In this document: positions 42,910-51,600 of the stretch, piece after piece
How positions within the stretch are numbered: position 1 is the stretch's first letter
How the letters are laid out: the number at the start of each line of letters is the position of its first letter
Assembly: GCF_014212125.1 (NCBI RefSeq)
Contig: NZ_JACJVP010000077.1
Span: 1-64,000, forward strand
Reading direction: 5' to 3'
Length of the DNA: 64,000 nt
DNA from: Cohnella nanjingensis
GTDB taxonomy: Bacteria; Bacillota; Bacilli; Paenibacillales; Paenibacillaceae
Program-made: the position numbers and the translations under genes
Notes under the pieces: model-generated
The model's database searches: none
What the model saw: only the letters and a program-made list of their open reading frames with translations
What the model was told of the DNA's origin: nothing

Positions 42910-44626
42910 GCTTCCTTTGGACAGTTGGATCGAATCGATCGTCGACTGGCTCGGGGCGAACCTCAGCTTCTTGTTCGATCTGCTCTCCGCCGCGATCGGC
43001 GGGACGGTGTACGCGTTCTCCGCGTTTTTCCACCTGCTCCCGCCTTGGCTGCTGATCGCCCTGCTGGTCTTGCTCGCCTACCGGCTGGGTCGTTGGACGC
43101 TCGCCCTGTTCGCTCTGATCGGGCTGCTGCTGATCTGGAACCTCGGCTATTGGAGCCCGACGATGGACACCTCGGCGCTCGTGCTGACGTCCTCGCTCGT
43201 CTCGATCGTGCTCGGCGTTCCGCTCGGCATCTGGTGCGCGGCCAACCCGTCCGTCCGTGGCGTGCTGACGCCGCTGCTGGACTTCATGCAGACGATGCCG
43301 GCATTCGTGTACCTGATCCCCGCCGTTACGTTCTTCGGGCTAGGCGTGGTGCCGGGCGTCATCGCCTCGGTCATCTTCGCGATCCCGCCTACCATCCGCC
43401 TCACCAATCTGGGGATTCGACAGGTGCCAGAGGATCTGATCGAAGCGGCCGATTCGTTCGGCTCGACGCCGAGCCAGAAGCTCATGCAAGTTCAGCTTCC
43501 GCTCGCGCTGCCGAACATGATGGCGGGTATCAACCAGACGATCATGCTCTCGCTGTCCATGGTCGTCATCGCCTCCATGATCGGCGCGCAGGGGATCGGC
43601 GCGGACGTCTACCGGGCCGTCACCCAGCTGAATACGGGCCAAGGCTTCGAGGCGGGCCTCGCCGTCGTCATTCTGGCGATCCTGCTGGACCGTCTGTCGC
43701 AGCGGCTCGCCGGCCGCAACAGCCGGGGCAAGTCATGGCTTCGCCGGGTGCCCTGGATCGCCGCCGCGGTCGTGGTCGTCCTGGTCGCCTCTGGTCTGTA
43801 CGAGTCGATGCGGGGCGGCGCCGGCGGAAGCAGCGGCGTGGCGCAATCGGTCAATTCCCGCATCATCGGCATCGATCCGGGCTCCGGCTTGATGAAGGCC
43901 GCCGCCCAAGCGATCAAGGACTACGATCTGGCAGGGTGGACGCTGGTCGAAGGCTCCGGCACGGCCATGACCGCCGCGTTGGACAAAGCCTATCGCAGCA
44001 AAGAACCGATCATCGTGACCGGATGGACGCCGCACTGGATGTTCATCAAGTACGACTTGAAATATCTGGACGACCCGCGGGGCTCGTTCGGCGGCAGCGA
44101 GGAGATCCACACGATCGCGCGCAAGGGGCTGCAAGCGGATCTGCCTTCCGCTTACGCGTTCTTGGATCGGTTTGCTTGGCAGGCATCCGATATGGAAGAA
44201 GTCATGAACAAGATCGCGGACGGCGCCCAGCCGAAGGATGCGGCCGACGCGTGGGTGCAGGAGCACGCGGATCTGGTGGCGAAGTGGACCGAAGGCATCG
44301 CCCCCGCCCCCAAGGGACAGAAGATCAAGCTCGCCTTCGTCGCATGGGATTCCGAGATCGCCAGCACGAACGTCGTCCGATCCGTCCTCGCGAAGCTGGG
44401 ATACAGCCCGGAGATGCTTCAGGTGGAGATCGGCCCGATGTGGGCCGGCATCGCGGGCGGAGACGCGGATGCGATGGTCGCCGCTTGGCTGCCGACGACG
44501 TCCAAGGATTATTACGACAAGTACAAGGGCCAAGTCGACGATCTGGGCGCGAATCTGTCCGGCACCAAGCTCGGGCTGGTCGTTCCTTCCTATATGGACG
44601 TTCAATCGATCGAGGATTTGAAGTGA
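42902..44626 (+). CDS. opuABC: Glycine betaine transporter, fused permease and substrate-binding domain
   Basis: A 574-aa fusion of the ProW-type permease (about 1-290; membrane segments, motif PEDLIEAADSFGSTPSQKL) with an OpuAC-type binding domain (about 312-574), anchored by an extra membrane segment near 275-295. The binding domain carries the aromatic-cage Trp residues in TGWTPHWMF and VAAWLPTTSKDYY. Such permease-receptor fusions are known from Lactococcus OpuA. No separate binding-protein gene is needed. Transport would be glycine betaine, proline betaine or similar quaternary amines. Confidence 0.94.
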   Translation: MPKLPLDSWIESIVDWLGANLSFLFDLLSAAIGGTVYAFSAFFHLLPPWLLIALLVLLAYRLGRWTLALFALIGLLLIWNLGYWSPTMDTSALVLTSSLVSIVLGVPLGIWCAANPSVRGVLTPLLDFMQTMPAFVYLIPAVTFFGLGVVPGVIASVIFAIPPTIRLTNLGIRQVPEDLIEAADSFGSTPSQKLMQVQLPLALPNMMAGINQTIMLSLSMVVIASMIGAQGIGADVYRAVTQLNTGQGFEAGLAVVILAILLDRLSQRLAGRNSRGKSWLRRVPWIAAAVVVVLVASGLYESMRGGAGGSSGVAQSVNSRIIGIDPGSGLMKAAAQAIKDYDLAGWTLVEGSGTAMTAALDKAYRSKEPIIVTGWTPHWMFIKYDLKYLDDPRGSFGGSEEIHTIARKGLQADLPSAYAFLDRFAWQASDMEEVMNKIADGAQPKDAADAWVQEHADLVAKWTEGIAPAPKGQKIKLAFVAWDSEIASTNVVRSVLAKLGYSPEMLQVEIGPMWAGIAGGDADAMVAAWLPTTSKDYYDKYKGQVDDLGANLSGTKLGLVVPSYMDVQSIEDLK

Positions 44627-44649
44627 GGGGATGAAGGAGGCGCCGTTGG

Positions 44650-44830
44650 CGCAGCGGGCGCGGATGCGGCGTGCGGGGTGCGGGGTGCGGGAGTGCTGGG
44701 TGCGGGAGTGCTGGGTGCGGGGGGTGCGGGGATACGGGGGTGCGGGGGGTGCGGGGATACGGGGGTGCGGGGGCGCGCGGCGTGCGGGTGCGGAGGTGCG
44801 AGAGTGCTGGGTGCGGAAAGAGGCGAATGC
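44650..44830 (+). repeat. G-rich degenerate tandem repeat with G-quadruplex potential
   Basis: The plus strand carries repeated GTGCGGGG and ATACGGGG words, with a unit of about 25 bp (TGCGGGGGGTGCGGGGATAC) present twice near 44723-44771. G-runs of four or more are separated by 3-4 nt. The open frames through it are compositional. Downstream, 44831-45010 shows no feature. Confidence 0.8.
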
Positions 44831-45010
44831 CCGCGACGGCGCTATACGTCATACCTCAGCCGCCTGTTCATCCCCTGCCGCGCCTGCCAAAATAGCATGA
44901 TCAAAGCGGTGGAGGTTCAGGCACGGACAAGAGTCGGCTCGGCGAGCAATGGAAAGGCTGGATCGAACTTGCCGCAGCAGATGCAAACGATCGCGTCCCA
45001 GCCCGCCAAC

Positions 45011-45290
45011 CGCCAATGTAGGTCATTTATTTCCGCACATTCGCCCGCTCCAGCCCGCTATCCAAAAATGTAGGTAATATATTTCCTCACATTCGCCGCT
45101 CCAGCCCGCCAACCGCCAATCAATGTAGGTCATTTATTTCCGCACATTCGCCGCTCCAGCCCGCTATCCAACAATGTAGGTAATATATTTCCTCACATTC
45201 GCCGCTCCAGCCCGCCAACCGCCAATGTAGGTCATTTATTTCCGTACATTCGCCGCTTCAGCCCGCCAACCGCCAATGTAGGTAATTTGG
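45011..45290. repeat. 51-bp tandem repeat array with alternating A and B units
   Basis: Five and a half copies, with the word TGTAGG at 45017, 45069, 45124, 45175, 45226 and 45277 (spacings 52, 55, 51, 51, 51). Units alternate between GTCATTTATTTCCGCACATT and GTAATATATTTCCTCACATT, giving a higher-order period of about 102 bp. Each unit is a near-palindrome from AATGT to ACATT. It lies between opuABC and the terminator of the exporter gene. Confidence 0.85.
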
Positions 45291-45392
45291 TTAACAACCC
45301 CGTACATCACTTGACCGCTGGCACTTCTTTGGGCCGACGGCACGGCTGGGGCGTCCATCCTCGATCCGCCGCCTCCGAACCGCCCTTCAATC

Positions 45393-45434
45393 AAAAACGG
45401 GCTCGCCTTCATCCAAGAAGGCGAGCCCGTTTTT
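45393..45434. terminator. Bidirectional intrinsic terminator
   Basis: An 18-bp perfect inverted repeat (AAAAACGGGCTCGCCTTC and its complement) around a 6-nt loop, with A- and T-runs on both sides. It ends the exporter gene, 12 bp away, and would also stop transcription from opuABC. Confidence 0.92.
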
Positions 45435-45446
45435 CCTTGCTATCGA

Positions 45447-46964
45447 TTATCTGGCCGGCTGCGCAGCCGCTTCCTTCTTGCCTTCGGCATCGAGGCTCTT
45501 CACCGTCTCGTGATGCGGCTTCACCTTCTTGATGAAGAAGGCGAGCACCAGCGCAAGAACGGTAATCCAAGTTGCGACGACGAAAGCGTGCTGAATGCCG
45601 TAGAGCGTCGCTTGCTTGCCGATCTCCGCCATTTGCGCCGCGTTGGCGGCATCCTGCGGATCGATTTTCGCGGCCAGCACGAGCTCTTTGCCGTGCGCGG
45701 CCGCTTTGTTCGACATGATCGTCACCAACAGGGCGGTACCCAGCGCGCCGGCGACGTTCCGCAGCGTCTGCGACATCGCGGAGCCGTGAGAGTTCAACGT
45801 CTGCGGCAGCTGGTTCATCCCCGCCGTCTGGATCGGCATCATCAGCATCGACATCCCGAACATGCGCAGGGTGTAGAGGAAGATGACATGGCCGTAGCTG
45901 GAGTCGAGCGCCAGCCTGCTTAGCTCGAACGTCGTGAACGCCGTGATCAGCAAACCCACGACTGCGAGCCAACGTGCGCCGACTTTATCGAAGATCATAC
46001 CCGTGATCGGCGACATGATGCCCATCAGGATGGCGCCCGGCAAGAGCAGGAGGCCCGCCTCAAGCGGCGTAAAGCCGCGAATGGTTTGCAGATAGATCGG
46101 CATTAGGATCATCGCGGAGAACATCGCCATCGTGACGACGACGTTGATGACGGTCGTCAGCGAGTACATGCCGTACTTGAAAACGCGCATCTCCAGGATC
46201 GGCGACTTGATGACCAGCTCGCGCCAGACGAACAAGATTAGCGCGACGGCGCCGACGACCAGGCTGACGATGACGCGGGTGCTGCCCCAGCCGTCGTTGC
46301 CGGCGTCGCTGAAGCCGTAGAGCAGACCGCCGAAGCCGAGCGTCGAGAAGACGACGCCAAGCGTATCCAGCTTCGGCTTCGAATTGCGGGTGACGTTCTT
46401 CATCGCGAACGCGCCGTAGATCAGGGAGAATACCGCGATCGGCAGGATGATATAGAACAGGACGCGCCAGGATTGGTGTTCGACGATCCAACCGGACAGC
46501 GTCGGTCCTACGGCGGGCGCGAAGATCATCGCGAGACCCATCATCCCCATCGCCTTGCCCCGCTGCTCGATCGGGAAGATGGTCAGGAAGACGACGGACA
46601 TGAGCGGCATCATGATGCCGGCGCCGACCGCTTGAATCAGGCGGCCCGTCAGGACGAGCTCGAAGCCCGGCGCGACGGCGGCGACGATCGTCCCGATCGT
46701 GAACAGCCCCATCGCGACCATATACAGCTGTCTCGTGCTGAACCGAGCGATCAGGAAGGCGGTGACCGGGATGACGACGCCGTTCACCAGCATGTAGCCG
46801 GTGGAGAGCCACTGAATCGTGTTAGGCCCGATATTCAGATCCTCCATCATCTTCGGCAACGCTACGTTCAACAGCGTCTGGCTCAGGATCGCCACGAACG
46901 CGCCGATCAGCAGCGCCGCGACGATCGGCCCTCTTTTTATCGTATTTGTGATTGCGTTACTCAT
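45447..46964 (-). CDS. MFS multidrug exporter, DHA2 (14-TM) family
   Basis: A 505-aa EmrB/QacA-type drug:H+ antiporter with about 14 hydrophobic segments. Family motifs are QTLLNVALPKMMEDL in TM1, QWLSTGYMLVNGVVIP, and GRLIQAVGAGIMMPL in TM4. The C-terminal tail is Lys/Glu/Ala-rich. The start overlaps the marR-like gene stop by 8 bp, so the pair is one operon under MarR control. The substrate is unknown. Confidence 0.92.
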   Translation of the reverse strand: MSNAITNTIKRGPIVAALLIGAFVAILSQTLLNVALPKMMEDLNIGPNTIQWLSTGYMLVNGVVIPVTAFLIARFSTRQLYMVAMGLFTIGTIVAAVAPGFELVLTGRLIQAVGAGIMMPLMSVVFLTIFPIEQRGKAMGMMGLAMIFAPAVGPTLSGWIVEHQSWRVLFYIILPIAVFSLIYGAFAMKNVTRNSKPKLDTLGVVFSTLGFGGLLYGFSDAGNDGWGSTRVIVSLVVGAVALILFVWRELVIKSPILEMRVFKYGMYSLTTVINVVVTMAMFSAMILMPIYLQTIRGFTPLEAGLLLLPGAILMGIMSPITGMIFDKVGARWLAVVGLLITAFTTFELSRLALDSSYGHVIFLYTLRMFGMSMLMMPIQTAGMNQLPQTLNSHGSAMSQTLRNVAGALGTALLVTIMSNKAAAHGKELVLAAKIDPQDAANAAQMAEIGKQATLYGIQHAFVVATWITVLALVLAFFIKKVKPHHETVKSLDAEGKKEAAAQPAR

Positions 46965-47409
46965 CGTTGGATTCCTCTCTCACTCTCTGTAGGATGTCGA
47001 CGATCTGTCCGTGAATGCGGAGCAGATGCGCCTGGTCTTCATCGGATAATTCCAAAATGGGCGCTAAACGGTTAACGCGCATCGTGTTCGTTCGCTTCCA
47101 GAGCTCCTCCCCCTTCGGAGTCAATCTTAAAGCGATGGCGCGGCGGTCATTCTCCGGTCGTTCGCGGAGGACGAACCCCGCTCTTACCAACCGATCGACG
47201 ACGCCGCTCATCGTGCTCTTCCCGGTGTGAAGACACTCCGACAGCTCGGACAACCCCATCTGCGGCTGCTCCGCCAAAGCTTTCATCACCAGAAATTGAA
47301 TCGGGGTGATGCCCTGATTGTATGCGGACTTCGACATCGAATGGTAGAACGCTTGGTTGACCTCCCGAAAAGACGTGAAGATCGCAAGGATTCGCTGCTG
47401 CTCCTCCAT
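46957..47409 (-). CDS. MarR-family transcriptional regulator
   Basis: A 150-aa winged-helix regulator with LSELSECLHTGKSTMSGVVDRL (recognition helix about 63-80) and the wing ENDRRAIALRLTPKGEEL. The ATG at 47409 is used because AAAGGA lies 8 nt upstream; the ATG three codons earlier would sit on the SD. It probably represses itself and the exporter through the inverted repeat at 47432-47466. Confidence 0.93.
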   Translation of the reverse strand: MEEQQRILAIFTSFREVNQAFYHSMSKSAYNQGITPIQFLVMKALAEQPQMGLSELSECLHTGKSTMSGVVDRLVRAGFVLRERPENDRRAIALRLTPKGEELWKRTNTMRVNRLAPILELSDEDQAHLLRIHGQIVDILQRVREESNDE

Positions 47410-47431
47410 ATGCCCCATCCTTTACTTCTCA

Positions 47432-47466
47432 ATAGTTATGCTACGAATATTTCGCATACGAACTAT
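47432..47466. promoter_or_regulatory. Operator candidate of the MarR-type regulator
   Basis: ATAGTT and AACTAT form outer arms 35 bp apart. Inside, the word TTCGTA recurs twice and TTCG-TATG-CGAA is near-palindromic. It lies between the promoter and the regulator gene, touching the -10 box. Confidence 0.5.
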
Positions 47467-47494
47467 CTTAATCGTGAAAGCGCACAACCGTCAA
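47465..47494 (-). promoter_or_regulatory. Sigma-A promoter for the marR-exporter operon
   Basis: TTGACG at 47489-47494, 18-bp spacer, TAAGAT at 47465-47470, about 55 bp before the regulator ATG. Confidence 0.7.
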
Positions 47495-47518
47495 CCCATA
47501 GTTTGCTCAAAAATAACG

Positions 47519-47558
47519 AAAAAACCGTGGCATTCCTTCATGAAAGGGAATGTCACGG
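47519..47558 (-). terminator. Intrinsic terminator after ftsY
   Basis: On the minus strand CCGTGACATTCCC and GGAATGCCACGG pair with one mismatch around TTTCATGAA, followed by TTTTTT. It closes the fatty-acid/rnc/smc/ftsY block, 33 bp past ftsY. Confidence 0.88.
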
Positions 47559-47591
47559 CCCGTAAAGTGCCCGAATCGCGTTCTAACGTCG

Positions 47592-48587
47592 TTATTCGCT
47601 CGCTTCCGGTTCGTCCGCCGCCAGACCCGCGAACAACGCGTGCACAAACTGCTCGGCGTCGAACGCCTGCAGATCGTCCATCTTCTCGCCGAGGCCGACG
47701 AACTTCACCGGCAGAGACAGCTCATTGCGGATCGCGATGACGATGCCGCCCTTGGCCGTGCCGTCGAGCTTCGTCAGCACGAGGCCGGATACGCCGCTCT
47801 TCTCGCCGAACAGCTTGGCCTGCTGCAGCGCGTTCTGGCCCGTCGCGGCGTCCAGCACGAGCAGCGTCTCATGCGGCGCGCTCGGGATCTCACGTTGGAT
47901 GACCCGGTAGATCTTCGAGAGCTCCTCCATCAGATTCGCCTTGTTCTGCAGCCGTCCGGCCGTATCGCAGAGCAGCACGTCCACGTTCCGCTGCTTCGCG
48001 GCCTGTACCGCGTCGAACATGACCGCGGCCGGGTCCGAGCCCGCAGCCTGGCGGATGACGTCCACGCCGACCCGCTGCCCCCATACTTCGAGCTGTTCGA
48101 TCGCGCCCGCGCGGAACGTATCGCCCGCGGCCAACAGGACCGATTTGCCTTCCTGCTTGAAGCGGTGCGCCAGCTTGCCGATCGTCGTCGTCTTGCCGAC
48201 GCCGTTGACGCCGACGAACAGAATGACCGTGATGCCGTCCGGGTTCATCTTCAGTCCGGTTTCCTCGCCGCTGCCCTTCAGCAGGCCGACGAGCTTCTCG
48301 GACAGAATCGGCTGCAGCTGCGCGGGCTCTTCGATGCGGCGCTTCTTCACTTCGTCGCGGAGCTCGTCGATCAGCGTCATCACCGTATTCACGCCGACGT
48401 CCGCGCCGATCAGAATCTCTTCCAGCTCCTCGAAGAACGCTTCGTCGATCTTCTTGCGGCGCGAGAACAGATCGGCCACTTGTCCGACGAACGCGTCCCG
48501 CGTCTTCGCGAGGCCATCGCGGAACTTGCTGGTCACCGCTTCCGTCTTGGCCGCGATGCTTTCCTTCAGCTTTTTGAAAAAGCTCAT
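47592..48587 (-). CDS. ftsY: Signal recognition particle receptor FtsY
   Basis: FtsY docks SRP-ribosome complexes at the membrane. The 331-aa protein has a short basic N-terminal helix (MSFFKKLKESIAAKTEAV) instead of the long acidic domain of E. coli, then NG domains with GVNGVGKTT (126-134), DTAGR (208-212) and TKLDG (272-276). AGGAGG precedes the ATG. It follows smc by 97 bp. Its partner ffh lies about 40 kb away across the island. Confidence 0.98.
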   Translation of the reverse strand: MSFFKKLKESIAAKTEAVTSKFRDGLAKTRDAFVGQVADLFSRRKKIDEAFFEELEEILIGADVGVNTVMTLIDELRDEVKKRRIEEPAQLQPILSEKLVGLLKGSGEETGLKMNPDGITVILFVGVNGVGKTTTIGKLAHRFKQEGKSVLLAAGDTFRAGAIEQLEVWGQRVGVDVIRQAAGSDPAAVMFDAVQAAKQRNVDVLLCDTAGRLQNKANLMEELSKIYRVIQREIPSAPHETLLVLDAATGQNALQQAKLFGEKSGVSGLVLTKLDGTAKGGIVIAIRNELSLPVKFVGLGEKMDDLQAFDAEQFVHALFAGLAADEPEASE

Positions 48588-48684
48588 TCGATTTCCTACC
48601 TCCTGAGGGCGGCCGTCCGGCTTGCGCGAACGGTCCGTCTCCCATCCCTTTGGCGTTGTCTATCTATGCTTGCGGTCTTGCGCG

Positions 48685-51600
48685 TCAAGCGGTCGCCGTC
48701 ATCGCTTCGCCTTCCTCCAGCTTCACGGAGACGAGCTTCGACACCCCACCTTCCTCCATCGTCACCCCGTAGAGCATGTCCGCTTCCTCCATCGTCCCCT
48801 TGCGGTGGGTGACGACGATGAACTGCGTCAGCTCCGAGAACTCGCGCATGTAGTGCGCGTAGCGGGCCACGTTCGCCTCGTCCAGCGCCGCCTCGACTTC
48901 GTCGAGCACGCAGAACGGGACGGGCTTCACGTTCAGGATCGCGAACAGCAGCGCGATCGCCGTCAGCGCCCGCTCGCCGCCGGACAGCAGCTGCAGGTTC
49001 TGCAGCTTTTTGCCCGGCGGCTGGGCCACGATCTCGATGCCCGTCTCGAGCGGACGGTCCGGCTCGCTCAGGATCAGATCGGCCCGGCCGCCGCCGAACA
49101 GCTTCGAGAAGACGACGACGAAGTGTCCCCGAATCTCGTCGAACGTCGTGCGGAACCGTTTGGACATCTCTTCGTCCATCTCGCGAATGATCGCGTGCAG
49201 CTTCGACTTCGCGTCCATGAGGTCGTTCTTCTGCGCGTCCAGGAACTCGTAGCGCTCGCTGACCCGCTTGTACTCCTCGATGGCGCCCATGTTGACGTCG
49301 CCGAGCATCGTGATGCGACGCTTCAGCTCCCGCACCTCGTTCTGCGCGGCGGGCACGTCGTCCGGGACCGCGTACTTCTCCTTCGCCCATTCGAAGCCGA
49401 TCTCGTACTCCTCGCTCAGCTTGCGCAGCAGGTTGTCGAGCTCGACGTCCATCCGGTTCGAGGAGATCTCCGCTTGGCGCAGCTGCTCTTCGACTTGGCG
49501 CAGCGCCGCCCGCTGCTCCTTCGTCTCGCTCTCCTTCAGTTCCAGCTGACGGTGGCGTTCCGCGCGGTCGGACCGCTTGAACTCGATCCCTTCCGTGAAC
49601 TCCCGCTTCGCGAGCCGCAGCTCGTTCAGCCGCTCGCGCTGCGCCACGAGCTCCGCCGCCGTGCGCTCCGCGTCGGCCGCGTTCTGCGCCAGCGCTTCCT
49701 GCAGCTGCCGCTTCTCGGCCTGCAGCCGGGACAGCTCGCCGCGGTAGCGCGCCGTCTGCTCGCCGATGGACTGCCGTTCCTGCTCCATCCGGGCGATCGC
49801 GACCTTCACTTCGGTGAGCGAGGCTTGGAGCTCCTCCTTCGCGGACTGGCTGCGGCGGCGCAGCTCCTCGGCCTCGCGGATGCTCTCCTGCAGACGCGCT
49901 TCTTCGAGCGCCTGCGCGGCGAGCCGGGCTTCGGCTTCGGCGCGGGCGGCATCCAGATCCGTCGTCTCCGTGCCCAGCCCTTCGCGCTCGCCGCTGAGCG
50001 CCGCGAGCTGCTCGCCGAGCTGCTTCTCTTCGACCGACAGCTGCTGCCGTTCCGCCACCGCCTGCTGCTCCGCCAGCCGCTCCCGCTCGCCCGCTTCGCG
50101 CAGCTGTTCGATGTTCTGTCCGACGATCGCGAGCTCCTTCTTCAGATCGTCGGCCGTCTCCCTGGCGGCCGTGCGGGCTTGGTCCGCCTCGCCGATCTCC
50201 TTGTCGAGCTCTTCGAGCTGACGCTGCCGGCCGAGCAGATTGGACGCCTTGCGCGCAAGGCTCCCCCCCGTCATCGAACCGCCCGCGTTCACGACGTCTC
50301 CGTCCAGCGTGACGACCCGATAGCGGTACTGCAGCTTCGAGGCGATGCGGTTCGCATGCTCCAGCTTTTGCGCGATCAGCACGTTGCCGAGCATGCTGCC
50401 GAAGATGCCGGCGTACCGCGATTCGAAGGAGACCAGCTCGCAGGCGATCCCGACGAACCCCTCCATGTCGCCGATGGCGCGCCGGTCCCCTTCGCCGACG
50501 CTGCGCGGCTTGATGACGTCGAGCGGCAAGAAAGTCGCGCGGCCCGATTGCCGCTGCTTCAAATAGCCGATCGCCGTCCGGGACGTCGATTCGTTCTCCA
50601 TGACGATGTTCTGCATCGCCGCGCCGAGCGCCGTTTCGACGGCGACTTCGAGATGGGCCGGCACCGTGAGCAGTTCCGCGACGGCTCCGTGCACCCCGTG
50701 CAGCTGGCCGCGCTTCGCCGCCTTGAGCACCTCGCGGACTCCGTGCTGGAACCCGTCGTAGTCGTTCTGCAGCTCTTTGATCGTATCGCGCCGCGACACG
50801 AGCGACTCCCGCTTCTGATCCCAGCGGCGGGCGTCGCCTTGCGCTTCCTCCAGCCGGCGCGTCAGGTCGGACGAGCGCGTCCCCTCGGCGATGTAGCGGT
50901 CTCGCACTTCGGCGACCGATGCCGCGCAGGCCGCGATCCGCTCCTCCAGCTCCGCGCGGCGGGCGAGCAGCGCCTCGTGCTGTTCCTGCCACTTCGCCCG
51001 TTCGCCCTCGGCCCGCGAGAGGCGGCGTTCGAGCGCTTCGCGCTGCTGCTCGCAGTACCGAATGTCGTTGCGCGCCTGCGCCATCGCGTTCATCGTATCG
51101 AATAGCTCGGCCTTCAAGCGCTCTTCGGCGTCCCCGCTTCCGTCGACGTAGCTGAGCTTCGTTTCTTCGGACGCGAGCTTCGCGCCCAGCTCGGCCAATT
51201 CGGCTTCGACCTGGGTTTGGCGCTGCATGAGCCCTTCGCCCTCCGTAGAGGCCGCCGCGAGCCGCTCTTCGGCCGCCGTCAGGCTCTCCGCCAAGCTAAT
51301 GCGCGTACGCTCCAGGTTCGTCTGCCGCTCGTTGAGCAGCTCGCCGTATCCTTCGCTCTTCTCGGTCTCTTCGCTCGTGTGCAGGAGCTCGTCCTGCAGC
51401 TTCTCGAGCGTCTCCTCCAGCCGCTGCAGCGCCTGACGATCTTCCTCGAGCTTGGCGTCGTGGGCGCTGACTTCGGTCGATAGGCGCAGCTCTTCTTCCT
51501 TCAGCTTCGCGAGCTTCTCGTTCGTCTCCGCCCAGGAGCGGTGCACGCCTTCGATCTGATGCACGTACAGCGCGATCTCCTTGGACTTCAGCTCTTCCTT

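Noticed and set aside
44631-45073. Gly/Arg-rich small proteins
   Set aside because: Three overlapping plus-strand frames through the G-rich tract are all compositional.
45011-45290. CRISPR array or insertion-sequence ends
   Set aside because: The whole 51-bp unit repeats with no spacers, and there is no transposase or target duplication.
8041-47591. Prophage or integrative element
   Set aside because: No integrase, recombinase, att-type repeat, tRNA target or phage structural gene was seen.
48622-51105. 827-codon plus-strand open frame opposite smc
   Set aside because: Shadow of the SMC coiled coil; Leu/Arg/Glu-rich with no domain and no SD.
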